NCBI RefSeq assembly: GCF_008932115.1
Contig: NZ_CP044543.1
Coordinates: 186,001-250,000 of the forward strand
DNA from: Bradyrhizobium betae
GTDB taxonomy: Bacteria > Pseudomonadota > Alphaproteobacteria > Rhizobiales > Xanthobacteraceae
Direction: 5' to 3'
Length of the DNA stretch: 64,000 nucleotides
Shown here: piece after piece, positions 10,313 through 18,283 of the stretch
Numbering within the stretch: position 1 is the first letter of the stretch
Layout: each line of letters starts with the position of its first letter
Translations under genes and position numbers: made by a program
Notes under the pieces: generated by a model
Told to the model about the DNA's origin: nothing
Databases searched by the model: none
Seen by the model: only the letters and a program-made list of their open reading frames with translations

Positions 10313-11263
10313 ATGAGCCTTGCTGAACCCGCGGCTCTCCCGGTCGCGGCATCGGCGCCGCCGCACCTGCACATCCTGAAGCGGCTTTCCACCCGCTTCA
10401 AAACCTCGCTGCCGGCCTATCTGCTGCTGCTTCCGTCGCTGATCTTCCTCGCGCTGTTCACCTACGGCGCGATGGGCCGCGTATTCATCGACGCGCTCTA
10501 CCAGCGCGCCACGCCAAAGGCGCCGCTCCGCTTCGTCGGCCTCGACAACATCAGTGCCGTACTGGCCGATCCCGCCTTCACCGGCGCTGTTATCAACAAC
10601 CTCGTCTACGCCGTCGGCACCGCGATCCCGAGCATCGGCCTCGCACTGCTGTTCGCGCTGGCACTGGCGCGGACCAACGCCGTGACCAGCGCGCTCCGCG
10701 CCGCGTTGTTCCTGCCGGTGCTGATCCCGATGGTCGCGGCCTCCGCGCTGTTCCTGTTCATATTCCTGCCCAATGTCGGGCTGCTCGACTACTACATCGG
10801 CCGGCTGCTTCCGGTGCTGCCGAACTGGCTCGGCGATTCCGACATCGCGCTCTATGCCATCATGGTCATCACGATCTGGAAGAACGCCGGCTACTACATG
10901 CTGTTCTTCCTCGCCGGCCTCCAGTCCGTGCCGGAGGATGTCATGGAAGCCGCGCATCTCGACGGCGCCGGCCCCTGGCAGCGCTTTCGCCACATCACCC
11001 TGCCGGAGCTCAAGCCCACCTTCCTGTTCGTCACCGTGATCGCGATCCTCAATGCGGTGACGCAGGTCGACCACGTCTTCGTCATGACCAAGGGCGGGCC
11101 GTCGAACGCGACCAATCTCGTGCTGTTCTACATCTACCAGCAGGCGGTCGAGCATTACGACATCGGCAAGGCCTCGGCGGCGACGCTGCTGACGCTCGCC
11201 GCGCTGATGGGCCTGACCGCGCTGTCGTTTCGCACGATGGCGAACCGCGAGGGCGGCGCATGA
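10313..11263 (+). CDS. ABC transporter permease, MalF/UgpA type
   Basis: Inner-membrane permease of a carbohydrate-type (CUT1) importer, 316 residues with about six transmembrane segments, the first at residues 29-52. The EAA loop that contacts the ATPase is visible as VMEAAHLDGAGPWQRFRHITLP. It starts one base after the phosphodiesterase stop and its stop overlaps the next permease start by four bases (ATGA), so it is translationally coupled. The substrate is unknown; sequence style resembles UgpA and sugar permeases. Confidence 0.9.
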   Translation: MSLAEPAALPVAASAPPHLHILKRLSTRFKTSLPAYLLLLPSLIFLALFTYGAMGRVFIDALYQRATPKAPLRFVGLDNISAVLADPAFTGAVINNLVYAVGTAIPSIGLALLFALALARTNAVTSALRAALFLPVLIPMVAASALFLFIFLPNVGLLDYYIGRLLPVLPNWLGDSDIALYAIMVITIWKNAGYYMLFFLAGLQSVPEDVMEAAHLDGAGPWQRFRHITLPELKPTFLFVTVIAILNAVTQVDHVFVMTKGGPSNATNLVLFYIYQQAVEHYDIGKASAATLLTLAALMGLTALSFRTMANREGGA

Positions 11264-12129
11264 ATCTGATCGATTGGCTGTTGAAGGACGCCCCGCTCGC
11301 CACCCGCCGCGAGATCACGCCAAAGCTCGGCTTCGTGCTGACAGTGCTGCTCGCGCTGGTCTGGCTGATCCCGTTCCTGTGGATGGGCGTGGCGACGCTG
11401 CGTCCGGCCTCCGACGGCATCAACCTGATGGCCGAGCTGATGCCGAGCGTGAAGCCCACGCTCGACAACATCAGGGATGCCTGGGAGATCGGCGATTTCC
11501 CGCGCTACTTCCTCAACACCACGATCATCTGCACCGGCATCCTGCTGGTGCAGTTCGTCACGATCACGCTGGCGGGCTTTGCCTTCGCGCGGCTCGAATT
11601 CGCCGGCAAGTCGCTGCTGTTCTATTTGTTCCTGATGCAGCTGATGCTGGTGCCGGTGCTGCTGATCGTGCCGAACCTGCGCATCGTCGCGCAATTCGGC
11701 CTCTACGACACGCTGGCCGGCGTGATGATGCCGTTCTTCGCCTCCGCCTTCGGCACCTTCCTGATGCGGCAGGCCTTCGAGGCCATCCCGACCGAGCTGG
11801 AAGACGCCGCGCTGATCGACGGCGCCAGCCTGATTCAACGCATCCGCCACATCTACGTGCCGCTGTCGCTGCCGAGCTTCTCGGCGTTTGCCATCATCTC
11901 CGTCACCAGCCACTGGAACGACTTCCTGTGGCCGCTGATGGTGATCAATTCGCCGGACAAGCGACCGCTCACGGTCGGGCTGTCGGTGTTCACCGCCACG
12001 GCGGAAGGCACGCAGGCCTGGGGCACCATCGCCGCCGGCACGCTGATGGTGATCGCGCCGCTGCTCATCACCTTCCTGATCTTCCAGAAGCGCTTCATCA
12101 GTTCTTTCGTCACCTCAGGCATCAAATAG
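11260..12129 (+). CDS. ABC transporter permease, MalG/UgpE type
   Basis: Second permease of the CUT1 importer, 289 residues, six predicted membrane segments starting at about residue 24. The EAA loop reads LEDAALIDGASLIQRIRHIYVP, and the C-terminus ends FISSFVTSGIK, close to the usual MalG/UgpE ending that enters the ATPase interface. It pairs with the upstream permease through a 4-base overlap. No ATP-binding gene follows, so the ATPase must come from elsewhere in the genome. Confidence 0.92.
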   Translation: MNLIDWLLKDAPLATRREITPKLGFVLTVLLALVWLIPFLWMGVATLRPASDGINLMAELMPSVKPTLDNIRDAWEIGDFPRYFLNTTIICTGILLVQFVTITLAGFAFARLEFAGKSLLFYLFLMQLMLVPVLLIVPNLRIVAQFGLYDTLAGVMMPFFASAFGTFLMRQAFEAIPTELEDAALIDGASLIQRIRHIYVPLSLPSFSAFAIISVTSHWNDFLWPLMVINSPDKRPLTVGLSVFTATAEGTQAWGTIAAGTLMVIAPLLITFLIFQKRFISSFVTSGIK

Positions 12130-12140
12130 GAGATTTCTCG

Positions 12141-13472
12141 ATGCTGTTTACCCGCAGGCTCATGCTTGGCCTTGCCATGGCAGGCTCGATTGTCAGCGCC
12201 CTCGCCGTCCCGGCCATGGCCGAAGGTCCGACCGAGATCGACCTGTTCTTTCCCGTGCCCGTCGACGGCAAGCTCGCCCGCGACATGGGCACGTTGATCA
12301 AGGAGTTCAACGAGACCCATCCGGCGATCAAGGCCACCGCCGTCTACACCGGCTCCTACGATGACACGCTGATCAAGACGCGCGCCTCGATCAAGGCCGG
12401 CAAGCCGCCCGCCGCCGTGATCATGTCGGCGAACTTCCTGCTCGACATGCAGATCGAGAACGAGCTCACCAACCTCGATGGCCTGATTGCCGCCGACGGC
12501 ACCACCAAGGAAAAGTTCCTGGGCCAGTTCTTCCCGGCGCTGCAGGGCAACGCGGTGATCGACCGCTCGGTCTATGGCGTGCCCTTCCACAATTCGACGC
12601 CGCTGCTCTACATCAACGCCGACAAGGCCAAGGAAGCCGGCCTCGACCCGAGCAAGCCGCCGCAGACCTGGGCGGAATTGACCGACTGGGCCAAGAAGCT
12701 CACCAAGCGCGAGGGCGACAAGGTCACGCAATGGGGCATCGCGATCCCCTGCGCCTATGATTATTGCGGCTGGATGATGGAAACGCTCACCATGACCAAT
12801 GGCGGGCGCTACTACAACGAGGAGTTCGGCGGCGAGGTCTATTACGACACGCCCTCGATGCTCGGCGCGCTGACCTGGTGGAACGACCTCGTCTATAAGC
12901 ACAAGGTCCACGCCCCCGGCGCCACGCCCGGCCCTGCCGTCAGCACCTCCTTCATCTCCGGCAATGCCGCGATGATGATGCTCTCGACGGGCTCGCTGAC
13001 CTATGTGCGCGACAACGCCAAGTTCAACTACAAGGTCGCCTTCATCCCGCGCAACGTCCGCAACGCCGTGCCGATCGGCGGCGCCTCGCTGATCGTTCCG
13101 GCCGGCGTCGAGGCGGACAAGCAGAAGGCCGCATGGACGCTGATCAAGTGGATGACCTCGCCCGAGAAGAGCGCCTGGTGGAGCCGCGCCACCGGCTATT
13201 TCGCGCCGAACATGGCCGCCTACAAGACGCCTGACATGGTCGACTTCCTCAACAAGAACCCGGACGCCAAGACCGCGGTCGAGCAGCTCGACGTCGCAAA
13301 ACCCTGGTTTGCGACCTACAAGACCGTCCCGGTCCGCAAGAACCTCGAGGACGAAGTCATGCTGGTCCTCAACGGCAAGAAGCAGCCGAAGGAGGCCCTC
13401 GTCGCCGCCCAGAAGGCCGCCGACGAGACGCTGAAGCCGTACAACGCGGAGACGTCGCTAAAGCTGCCGTAA
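12141..13472 (+). CDS. ABC transporter solute-binding protein, family 1 (MalE/UgpB-like)
   Basis: Periplasmic receptor of the importer, 443 residues. A signal peptide covers residues 1-28 (LAVPAMA then EGPTEID). The mature part has the family 1 pattern: a KTRASIKAGKPPAAVIMSANF strand-helix region, YGVPFHNSTPLLYINADKAKEAGLDP, and a C-terminal WWSRATGYFAPN. The GGRYYNEEFGGE stretch resembles UgpB-type glycerol-3-phosphate or oligosaccharide receptors. Start ATG 12141 has AGGAG at 12127-12131; a longer open frame from 11274 is only an overlap with the permease gene. A strong hairpin follows at 13502. Confidence 0.92.
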   Translation: MLFTRRLMLGLAMAGSIVSALAVPAMAEGPTEIDLFFPVPVDGKLARDMGTLIKEFNETHPAIKATAVYTGSYDDTLIKTRASIKAGKPPAAVIMSANFLLDMQIENELTNLDGLIAADGTTKEKFLGQFFPALQGNAVIDRSVYGVPFHNSTPLLYINADKAKEAGLDPSKPPQTWAELTDWAKKLTKREGDKVTQWGIAIPCAYDYCGWMMETLTMTNGGRYYNEEFGGEVYYDTPSMLGALTWWNDLVYKHKVHAPGATPGPAVSTSFISGNAAMMMLSTGSLTYVRDNAKFNYKVAFIPRNVRNAVPIGGASLIVPAGVEADKQKAAWTLIKWMTSPEKSAWWSRATGYFAPNMAAYKTPDMVDFLNKNPDAKTAVEQLDVAKPWFATYKTVPVRKNLEDEVMLVLNGKKQPKEALVAAQKAADETLKPYNAETSLKLP

Positions 13473-13501
13473 GGCCGGCTGTGACGACGGCAAAAGACCA
13501 T

Positions 13502-13526
13502 CGGCGCCCCGTCCTGCGGGGCGCCG
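13502..13526 (+). terminator. GC-rich hairpin after the ABC operon
   Basis: A perfect 10-bp stem, CGGCGCCCCG and CGGGGCGCCG, with a 5-base loop lies 30 bases after the binding-protein stop. There is no strong T run, only AATTCGTCT, so termination efficiency is uncertain; the hairpin may instead protect the 3' end of the transcript. Confidence 0.6.
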
Positions 13527-13661
13527 AATTCGTCTGGACGACAGCGACCGTTAACCCCCCGTCCACCATCCGGCCGCCCCCGCTGCCGGTAACCATGACG
13601 CTTAACAGACCCTCAATTCACCCCAGACAAGTCTAGCAATGTTTCTGGGGAGATTTTTGCC

Positions 13662-13772
13662 GTGGATCTGCTGGTTGTCGAGTTCCTGGGTCTGGCGCTG
13701 GTCGCCATGTGCGTGGTCGTGGTGGCGCTGCCTTGCGCCCGCAAATCCTCGAACCGGGTTCGCTACGAATAG
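13662..13772 (+). CDS. Small single-pass membrane peptide, 36 residues
   Basis: A GTG-started ORF with GGGGAGA at 13647-13653 about 9 bases upstream. It encodes an acidic/hydrophobic N-terminus, one transmembrane run of about 20 residues rich in Val, Leu and Ala with two Cys, and a basic tail (ARKSSNRVRYE). This gives a clear inside-positive topology. It is too short for standard gene callers. No family is recognised. It lies alone between the ABC operon and rnd. The good ribosome-binding site and complete membrane pattern support it, but no conservation test was possible. Confidence 0.5.
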   Translation: MDLLVVEFLGLALVAMCVVVVALPCARKSSNRVRYE

Positions 13773-13887
13773 GAATTTCGTCGGAATCAGGCGATTCTAG
13801 CCCCATGCAAGGCTCGAATTCGCTGAGAGCCCCTTGACATCACAGCGCTTTCGGCAGAACGGCTGATGTACTTGTCATGGGCTGTTC

Positions 13888-15057
13888 ATGGATTTGATTA
13901 CCACCACCGCTGACCTCGCGGCTGCCTGCAGCCGACTGGGCAAGCACCCCGTCATTACCGTCGATACCGAGTTCCTGCGCGAAACCACCTATTACCCGCT
14001 GCTATGCGTGGTGCAGATGGCCAGCGCCGAGGAAGCCATCGTCATCGACACCCTGGCCGCGGGCATCGACCTCAAGCCGTTCTTCGAGCTGATGGCGAAC
14101 GAGGCCGTGCTCAAGGTGTTCCACGCCGCCCGGCAGGACATCGAGATCATCTGGCACCAGGCCAACATCATCCCGCACCCGGTGTTCGACACCCAGGTCG
14201 CCGCCATGGTGCTCGGCTATGGCGACAGCATCGCCTATGACGCCCTGGTCGAGAAGGTCGCCGGTCATCGCCCGGACAAGACGCATCGCTTCACCGACTG
14301 GTCGCGCCGGCCGCTGACCAAGGAGCAGATGCATTACGCTGTATCCGACGTCACTCACTTGCGCGACGTGTTCGCCGCCCTCGATGCCGATTTGAAGAAG
14401 CGCCGCCGCAGCGAATGGGTCTCGATCGAGATGGAGGTCCTGACCTCGCCCAAGACCTACGACTTCCACCCCGAGCGGGCCTGGGAGCGGCTCAAGACGC
14501 GCGTGCGCAAGCCGAAGGACCTCGCCGTCCTGATGGAGGTCGCCGCCTGGCGCGAGCAGGAAGCCCAGAGCCGTGACGTGCCGCGCGGCCGCGTGCTGCG
14601 CGACGAAGCCGTCAGCGACATCGCGACCCACGCCCCGAACACGATCGAGAAACTCGCAAATCTCCGCTCGGTGCCGAAAGGTTTCGAGAAGTCGAAATGG
14701 GGCGCGGACATCGTCGCCGCGGTCCAGCGCGGGCTGGCGCGCGATCCCGCCACGCTGCCGAAGCTGGAGAAGCCGCGCAACAACAACAACGGCGCCGCCA
14801 TCGTCGAGCTCCTTAAGGTCCTGCTGCGCATGACCGCCGAGCGCCACGCGGTCGCCAGCAAGGTGATCGCCACCGTCGACGATCTCGAGGAGATCGCAGC
14901 CGACGACGAAGCCGACGTGCCGGCGCTGCGCGGCTGGCGCCGCGAACTGTTCGGCGATGCCGCCTTGAAGCTGAAACGCGGCGAGCTGGCCCTCGCGATC
15001 GAGAAAGGCCGCGTGATCGGGGTTCAGCGGGTAGAGGCAGTTAAACCGTCATCCTGA
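13888..15057 (+). CDS. rnd: Ribonuclease D
   Basis: 3'-5' exoribonuclease for tRNA 3'-end maturation and structured RNA turnover. The 389 residues have the DEDDy exonuclease domain at about 1-170: DTEFLRE (residues 22-28), [10 protein letters not shown] and [11 protein letters not shown], which give the Asp, Glu, Asp and Tyr-Asp ligands. Two HRDC-like helical regions follow (about 205-290 and 300-380). Start [10 protein letters not shown] fits the family. A TTGACA hexamer is present at 13834-13839, but no good -10 box is at the normal distance. It is a single-gene unit followed by repeats. Confidence 0.95.
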   Translation: MDLITTTADLAAACSRLGKHPVITVDTEFLRETTYYPLLCVVQMASAEEAIVIDTLAAGIDLKPFFELMANEAVLKVFHAARQDIEIIWHQANIIPHPVFDTQVAAMVLGYGDSIAYDALVEKVAGHRPDKTHRFTDWSRRPLTKEQMHYAVSDVTHLRDVFAALDADLKKRRRSEWVSIEMEVLTSPKTYDFHPERAWERLKTRVRKPKDLAVLMEVAAWREQEAQSRDVPRGRVLRDEAVSDIATHAPNTIEKLANLRSVPKGFEKSKWGADIVAAVQRGLARDPATLPKLEKPRNNNNGAAIVELLKVLLRMTAERHAVASKVIATVDDLEEIAADDEADVPALRGWRRELFGDAALKLKRGELALAIEKGRVIGVQRVEAVKPSS

Positions 15058-15190
15058 GGTGCGAGGCGTGCGGTGCAAAGCACCGCGCGGGGAGCCTCGA
15101 AGGATGAACGGCCCCGCTGCTACCATCGGGACCGTCGCCCTTCGAGGGCCGCTTCGCGGCCACCTCACGGTGACGGTGATGGATTAGGGC
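15048..15190. repeat. Interspersed inverted repeat (GTCATCCTGAGG family)
   Basis: Outer arms CCGTCATCCTGAGGTG at the left and CACCTCACGGTGACGG at the right are near reverse complements. Internal parts include GGAGCCTCGAAGGATGAACGG and CCCTTCGAGGGCC. This has the form of the dispersed 'CATCCTTCGAG' elements found in Bradyrhizobium and Rhodopseudomonas genomes (from memory). Its left edge overlaps the last codons and stop of rnd, so the 3' end of rnd is made of repeat sequence. Confidence 0.65.
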
Positions 15191-15207
15191 CTCGCTGCTT
15201 CCACATC

Positions 15208-15296
15208 GTCATTGCGAGGAGCTCTTGCTACGAAGCAATCCAGACTGTTTCCGAGGAGGGATTCTGGATTGCTTCGCTGCGCTCGCAATGACGGAA
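15208..15296. repeat. Interspersed inverted repeat (CGTCATTGCGAG family)
   Basis: A second, unrelated palindrome follows 18 bases after the previous element. Arms CGTCATTGCGAG and CTCGCAATGACG are perfect reverse complements over 12 bases, and inner blocks GAAGCAATCCAGA and TCTGGATTGCTTC also pair over 13 bases. Elements of this type are common intergenic repeats in Bradyrhizobiaceae (from memory). It lies between the convergent rnd and aminotransferase genes. Confidence 0.7.
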
Positions 15297-15315
15297 TTTG
15301 ACGCAACAGCCTGCC

Positions 15316-16698
15316 TTACGCCGGCGTCAGCTTCGCCACTTCGCCCTTCATGTCGTTCAGCACGCCCGTGATCGCCACGATCAGCTCGTCGATCTGCGCC
15401 TTGGTGACGATCAGCGGCGGGCAGATGGCGATGGCATCCAGCATGTTGCGAGAGATCACGCCGCGCTCCTGGAGCATGCGGCTCGCCATGCCGCCGACGG
15501 CGCCGGGCGTCGCCGCTGCCGTCTTGCGGCCCTTGTCGAGAACGAGTTCGATCGCCGCGATCATGCCGACGCCGCGCACTTCACCGACCAGCGGATGGCT
15601 GGTGAGCTCGCGCAAGCGACCCTGCATATAGCCGCCGAGCTCGGCGGCATGCGCGACCAGGCCGCGTTCCTCGATGATCTTGAGGTTTTCGAGGGCGATG
15701 GCCGAGCCGACCGGATGGCCGCCCGCGGTGAAGCCGTGGCCGAGCACGCCGATCTTGTTGCTCTCGTCCGCGATCGGCTCGAACATGCGCTCGTTCATGA
15801 TGATCGCCGACAGCGGGAAATAGCTCGAGGTGATCTGCTTGGAGACGACCATCGCGTCCGGCTTGATGCCGTAGGTCTCGCAGCCGAACATCTTGCCGGT
15901 GCGGCCGAAGCCGCAGATCACCTCGTCGGCGACCAGCAGGATGTCGTACTTCTTCAGGACCGCCTGGATCTTCTCCCAATAGGTCGCCGGCGGCACGACG
16001 ACGCCGCCTGCGCCCATCACCGGCTCGCCGAAGAAGGCCGCGATCGTCTCGGGCCCTTCCTTCTGGATCAGCGCGTCGAGCTCCTCGGCCCGCCGCGTCG
16101 CGAAGGCCTCCTCGCTCTCGCCGGGGGCGCCGTCCTTGTAGAAATGCGGCGAGCCCGTGTGCAGGATGTTCGGCAGCGGCAGGTCGAACGAGCGATGATT
16201 GTTCGGCAGGCCCGTGAGGCTGGCGGATGCAATGGTGACGCCGTGATAGGCGCGCATGCGGCTGATGATCTTCTTTTTCTGCGGCTGGCCGAGCGAGTTG
16301 GACCGATAGGCGATCAGCTTGAGGACAGTGTCGTTCGCCTCCGAGCCGGAATTGGTGAAGAACACCTTGCTCATCGGCACAGGCGCCAGCGCCACCAGCT
16401 TCTCGGCGAGATCGATCGAGGGGCCGTGCGATTTGGCAGAGAAGGTGTGATAGAATGGCAGCGCCTGCATCTGCTTCTGCGCGGCCTCGACCAGCCGCTT
16501 CTCGTTGAAGCCGAGCCCGACGCTCCACAGACCCGCCATCGCCTCGAAATAGCGCTTGCCCGACGCATCGAACACGTAAGGCCCCTCGCCGCGCTCGATC
16601 ACCAGCGGACCAGCCTGCTGGTGCGCGCGCGCATTGGTGTACGAATGGAGCTGGTAGGCCACATCGCGGGCTTCTTGCGAATTGGGCAGCATGGACAT
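15316..16698 (-). CDS. Class III aminotransferase (omega-amino acid type)
   Basis: PLP-dependent transaminase of 460 residues. The core shows TNSGSEANDTVLKLI, the Asp motif LLVADEVICGFGRTGKMFG, and the Schiff-base Lys in VVSKQITSSYFP. These features fit the omega-aminotransferase branch that uses pyruvate as acceptor for beta-alanine, taurine, putrescine or similar amines. The exact substrate cannot be read. Starts at 16698 and 16692 are both possible; no strong ribosome-binding site favours either. It is transcribed away from the GNAT locus but on the same strand, separated by a hairpin at 16838-16866, so it is probably not part of that operon. Confidence 0.88.
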   Translation of the reverse strand: MSMLPNSQEARDVAYQLHSYTNARAHQQAGPLVIERGEGPYVFDASGKRYFEAMAGLWSVGLGFNEKRLVEAAQKQMQALPFYHTFSAKSHGPSIDLAEKLVALAPVPMSKVFFTNSGSEANDTVLKLIAYRSNSLGQPQKKKIISRMRAYHGVTIASASLTGLPNNHRSFDLPLPNILHTGSPHFYKDGAPGESEEAFATRRAEELDALIQKEGPETIAAFFGEPVMGAGGVVVPPATYWEKIQAVLKKYDILLVADEVICGFGRTGKMFGCETYGIKPDAMVVSKQITSSYFPLSAIIMNERMFEPIADESNKIGVLGHGFTAGGHPVGSAIALENLKIIEERGLVAHAAELGGYMQGRLRELTSHPLVGEVRGVGMIAAIELVLDKGRKTAAATPGAVGGMASRMLQERGVISRNMLDAIAICPPLIVTKAQIDELIVAITGVLNDMKGEVAKLTPA

Positions 16699-16837
16699 TT
16701 GCGGGCATCCCTCAGGTCGTCACGTCGCAGGCACAGCCGGCGCATTCACGTGATTATCAGGTCACTTGGCTATTGCGACGGGGCAAAACTTGCAACGCCA
16801 ATTCGTGAGCAGCAAGCGCTCAGCAGCGATGCACAAA

Positions 16838-16866
16838 GCCGCATGCAGATGGCCGGCACATGCGGC
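16838..16866 (-). terminator. Hairpin after the 55-residue gene
   Basis: Arms GCCGCATG (16838-16845) and CATGCGGC (16859-16866) form a perfect 8-bp stem with a 13-base loop, ending 6 bases past the stop of the small minus-strand gene. No T run follows, so it is a weak terminator candidate. Confidence 0.35.
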
Positions 16867-16871
16867 GGCTC

Positions 16872-17039
16872 TCAAGCCGCGCCGTCGTCATCCCCGTCGG
16901 CAGCGGCGGCGGCTTCCTTCACCTCCACCAGCGCCATCGACAGCAGATAGACCGTCGTCGGCAGGCCGACGCGGCGGGCCGTCTCGGCGGCACGCGACAA
17001 ATCGCTCGCCAGCTCCCTGAGCTGCTCTCCCCGTGACAA
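16872..17039 (-). CDS. Small protein of unknown function, 55 residues
   Basis: A TTG-started ORF on the strand of the three upstream genes, 34 bases after the isochorismatase-like stop. The product begins MSRGEQLRELASDLSRAAETAR, continues RVGLPTTVYLLSMALVEVKEA and ends in an acidic DGDDDGAA tail. It looks like two amphipathic helices, with no signal or membrane segment. A G-rich stretch (GGATGGGGTGGGA) precedes the TTG and may serve as ribosome-binding site. It is missed by simple ATG-based callers. The position suggests it is the last gene of the GNAT operon. No known family is recognised. Confidence 0.5.
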   Translation of the reverse strand: MSRGEQLRELASDLSRAAETARRVGLPTTVYLLSMALVEVKEAAAAADGDDDGAA

Positions 17040-17073
17040 TGTCCCACCCCATCCATCTGCCAGTCGCGGCCGC

Positions 17074-17637
17074 TTACACCGCGATGGCGCCGCTGGTTCT
17101 GATCAGTTCGGCGCTGGGATGGATTGTAGCAAAATTCCCGATGACATTCACTACCGCATCCCTGTACGCAGCCGCATCGCCCGCAACAGGCTGCCGGCAG
17201 GCCACGGCGTCGCCGATCACCTGGTAGCGATGGCTGCGGTGAAACCCGTCGACGGCGGTGGCGAGAATGGTCTCGTCGAGGGAAAAGCCGATCAGAATGC
17301 AGCGCACGCTGCGGATATTGGACATGTAGTCCACGAACCGCGACGCGCTGTAGGCCGAGGGCAGCGGGTGCTCGAACGTCATTTCTCCCGGCTGCGGCTT
17401 CGCTTCCGCGATCCAATCGGTCAGCCTGGATGCCGGATTGAACCAGGCCGCCTGGGCGATGCGCTTGAGATGCATCACCGGCCAGAGATTGGCGCGCCAC
17501 AGCGCCAGGAGTTCCAGGCAGCGCATCGTGGCCGCCTCGCCATCCAGGATGACGTGGCGACGCCCGGGGGTCAGGTATTCGACCTGGAGATCCGCGCAGA
17601 TCAGGATCGGCGGATCGTCATGGATGGAGGCCAGCAT
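17074..17637 (-). CDS. Isochorismatase-fold protein without canonical Lys and Cys
   Basis: A 187-residue protein with the cysteine-hydrolase (isochorismatase) fold pattern: ILICADLQVEYL with the catalytic Asp at 16, a central helix-strand region, and SRCILIGF-like strand followed by LDETILATAVDGF. In active members the last motif reads TDxCVxxTA; here the Cys position is Thr123. The usual Lys before the SAF/SAY segment is replaced (FEHPLPSAYS, residues 88-96). True isochorismatases such as EntB and PhzD also lack the Cys but keep Lys, so activity is uncertain. It follows the GNAT gene by 25 bases, in the same operon. Confidence 0.7.
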   Translation of the reverse strand: MLASIHDDPPILICADLQVEYLTPGRRHVILDGEAATMRCLELLALWRANLWPVMHLKRIAQAAWFNPASRLTDWIAEAKPQPGEMTFEHPLPSAYSASRFVDYMSNIRSVRCILIGFSLDETILATAVDGFHRSHRYQVIGDAVACRQPVAGDAAAYRDAVVNVIGNFATIHPSAELIRTSGAIAV

Positions 17638-17662
17638 GGTCTTGCGCAGAGCTGCACCAGTT

Positions 17663-18283
17663 TCAACGATCGGCGAGTGCGAGGTCCCGTAGCGGCGAGG
17701 TCACCGACCGCCCCGCCGATGCGTCGAGCACGCCCGGCCGGTCCCAATCGCCCTCCGGACGAATGATCACGTAGGGATCGCTGTCCAGCGTGATGGCGTC
17801 CGGCCCCGGCTCGATCTCCAGCAGCATCTCCGTGTAGGAGAAATCCGAGAAGGTGATCTTGCGGTTGTGGCCGAGCGGCTTGGCGCCGAAATGAGCCCAG
17901 AAATCGACCAGCCGGTCCTGCGCCTGGCCGTAGATCTTGCGGAAGCCCTTGCGCTTCACATAGTCCACGCTCGCCTGCACCAGCTTGAACGAGATGCGCG
18001 AGCGCCGATACTGGTGTCGCACTGCAAGCCGCTCCACCTTGGCGAAATCGCCGAAGAAGCGCACCCGCAGGCAGCCCGCGGGCTCGTTGCCGATGTAACC
18101 GATGAAATGCGCCGCGACCATGTCGTTGCCGTCGAACTCCTCGTCGAACGGGCAATCCTGCTCGGCAAGATAGACCGCGGAGCGAATGGCGGTGACCAGC
18201 ATGAGATCGCTGGGATCGCGCGCAAGGCGAACGGTGATGGCGCGGGAGTCGGGCTTCGCGAGAGGAATCCTAGTACCGTGCAT
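17663..18283 (-). CDS. GNAT acyltransferase, ElaA/autoinducer-synthase-like
   Basis: A 206-residue GNAT-fold protein. The N-terminal part, IRSAVYLAEQDCPF (33-46) then FDGNDMVAAHFIGYI (50-64), resembles both ElaA-type acetyltransferases and the E-x-D-x-FD...H region of LuxI/FeeM-like acyl synthases. The acyl-CoA loop that is normally Q/R-x-x-G-x-G/A reads RHQYRRSRIS (89-98), with no Gly, so cofactor binding may differ. The motif YGQAQDRLVDFWAHFGAKPLG is the usual GNAT end. Start ATG 18283 is preferred to ATG 18289 because AAGGAG then lies 8 bases upstream. It overlaps the upstream GNAT gene by 14 bases, so the two are coupled. The substrate is unknown. Confidence 0.75.
   Translation of the reverse strand: MHGTRIPLAKPDSRAITVRLARDPSDLMLVTAIRSAVYLAEQDCPFDEEFDGNDMVAAHFIGYIGNEPAGCLRVRFFGDFAKVERLAVRHQYRRSRISFKLVQASVDYVKRKGFRKIYGQAQDRLVDFWAHFGAKPLGHNRKITFSDFSYTEMLLEIEPGPDAITLDSDPYVIIRPEGDWDRPGVLDASAGRSVTSPLRDLALADR

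Noticed and set aside
11274..12140. Long N-terminal extension of the solute-binding protein
   Set aside because: It overlaps the permease in another frame; a signal peptide and ribosome-binding site mark 12141 as the start.
13834..13839. TTGACA as -35 box of rnd
   Set aside because: No acceptable -10 hexamer at 16-18 bases.
16919..17500. 193-residue frame overlapping the isochorismatase-like gene
   Set aside because: Arg/Gln/Ser-biased frame-shifted shadow without motifs.
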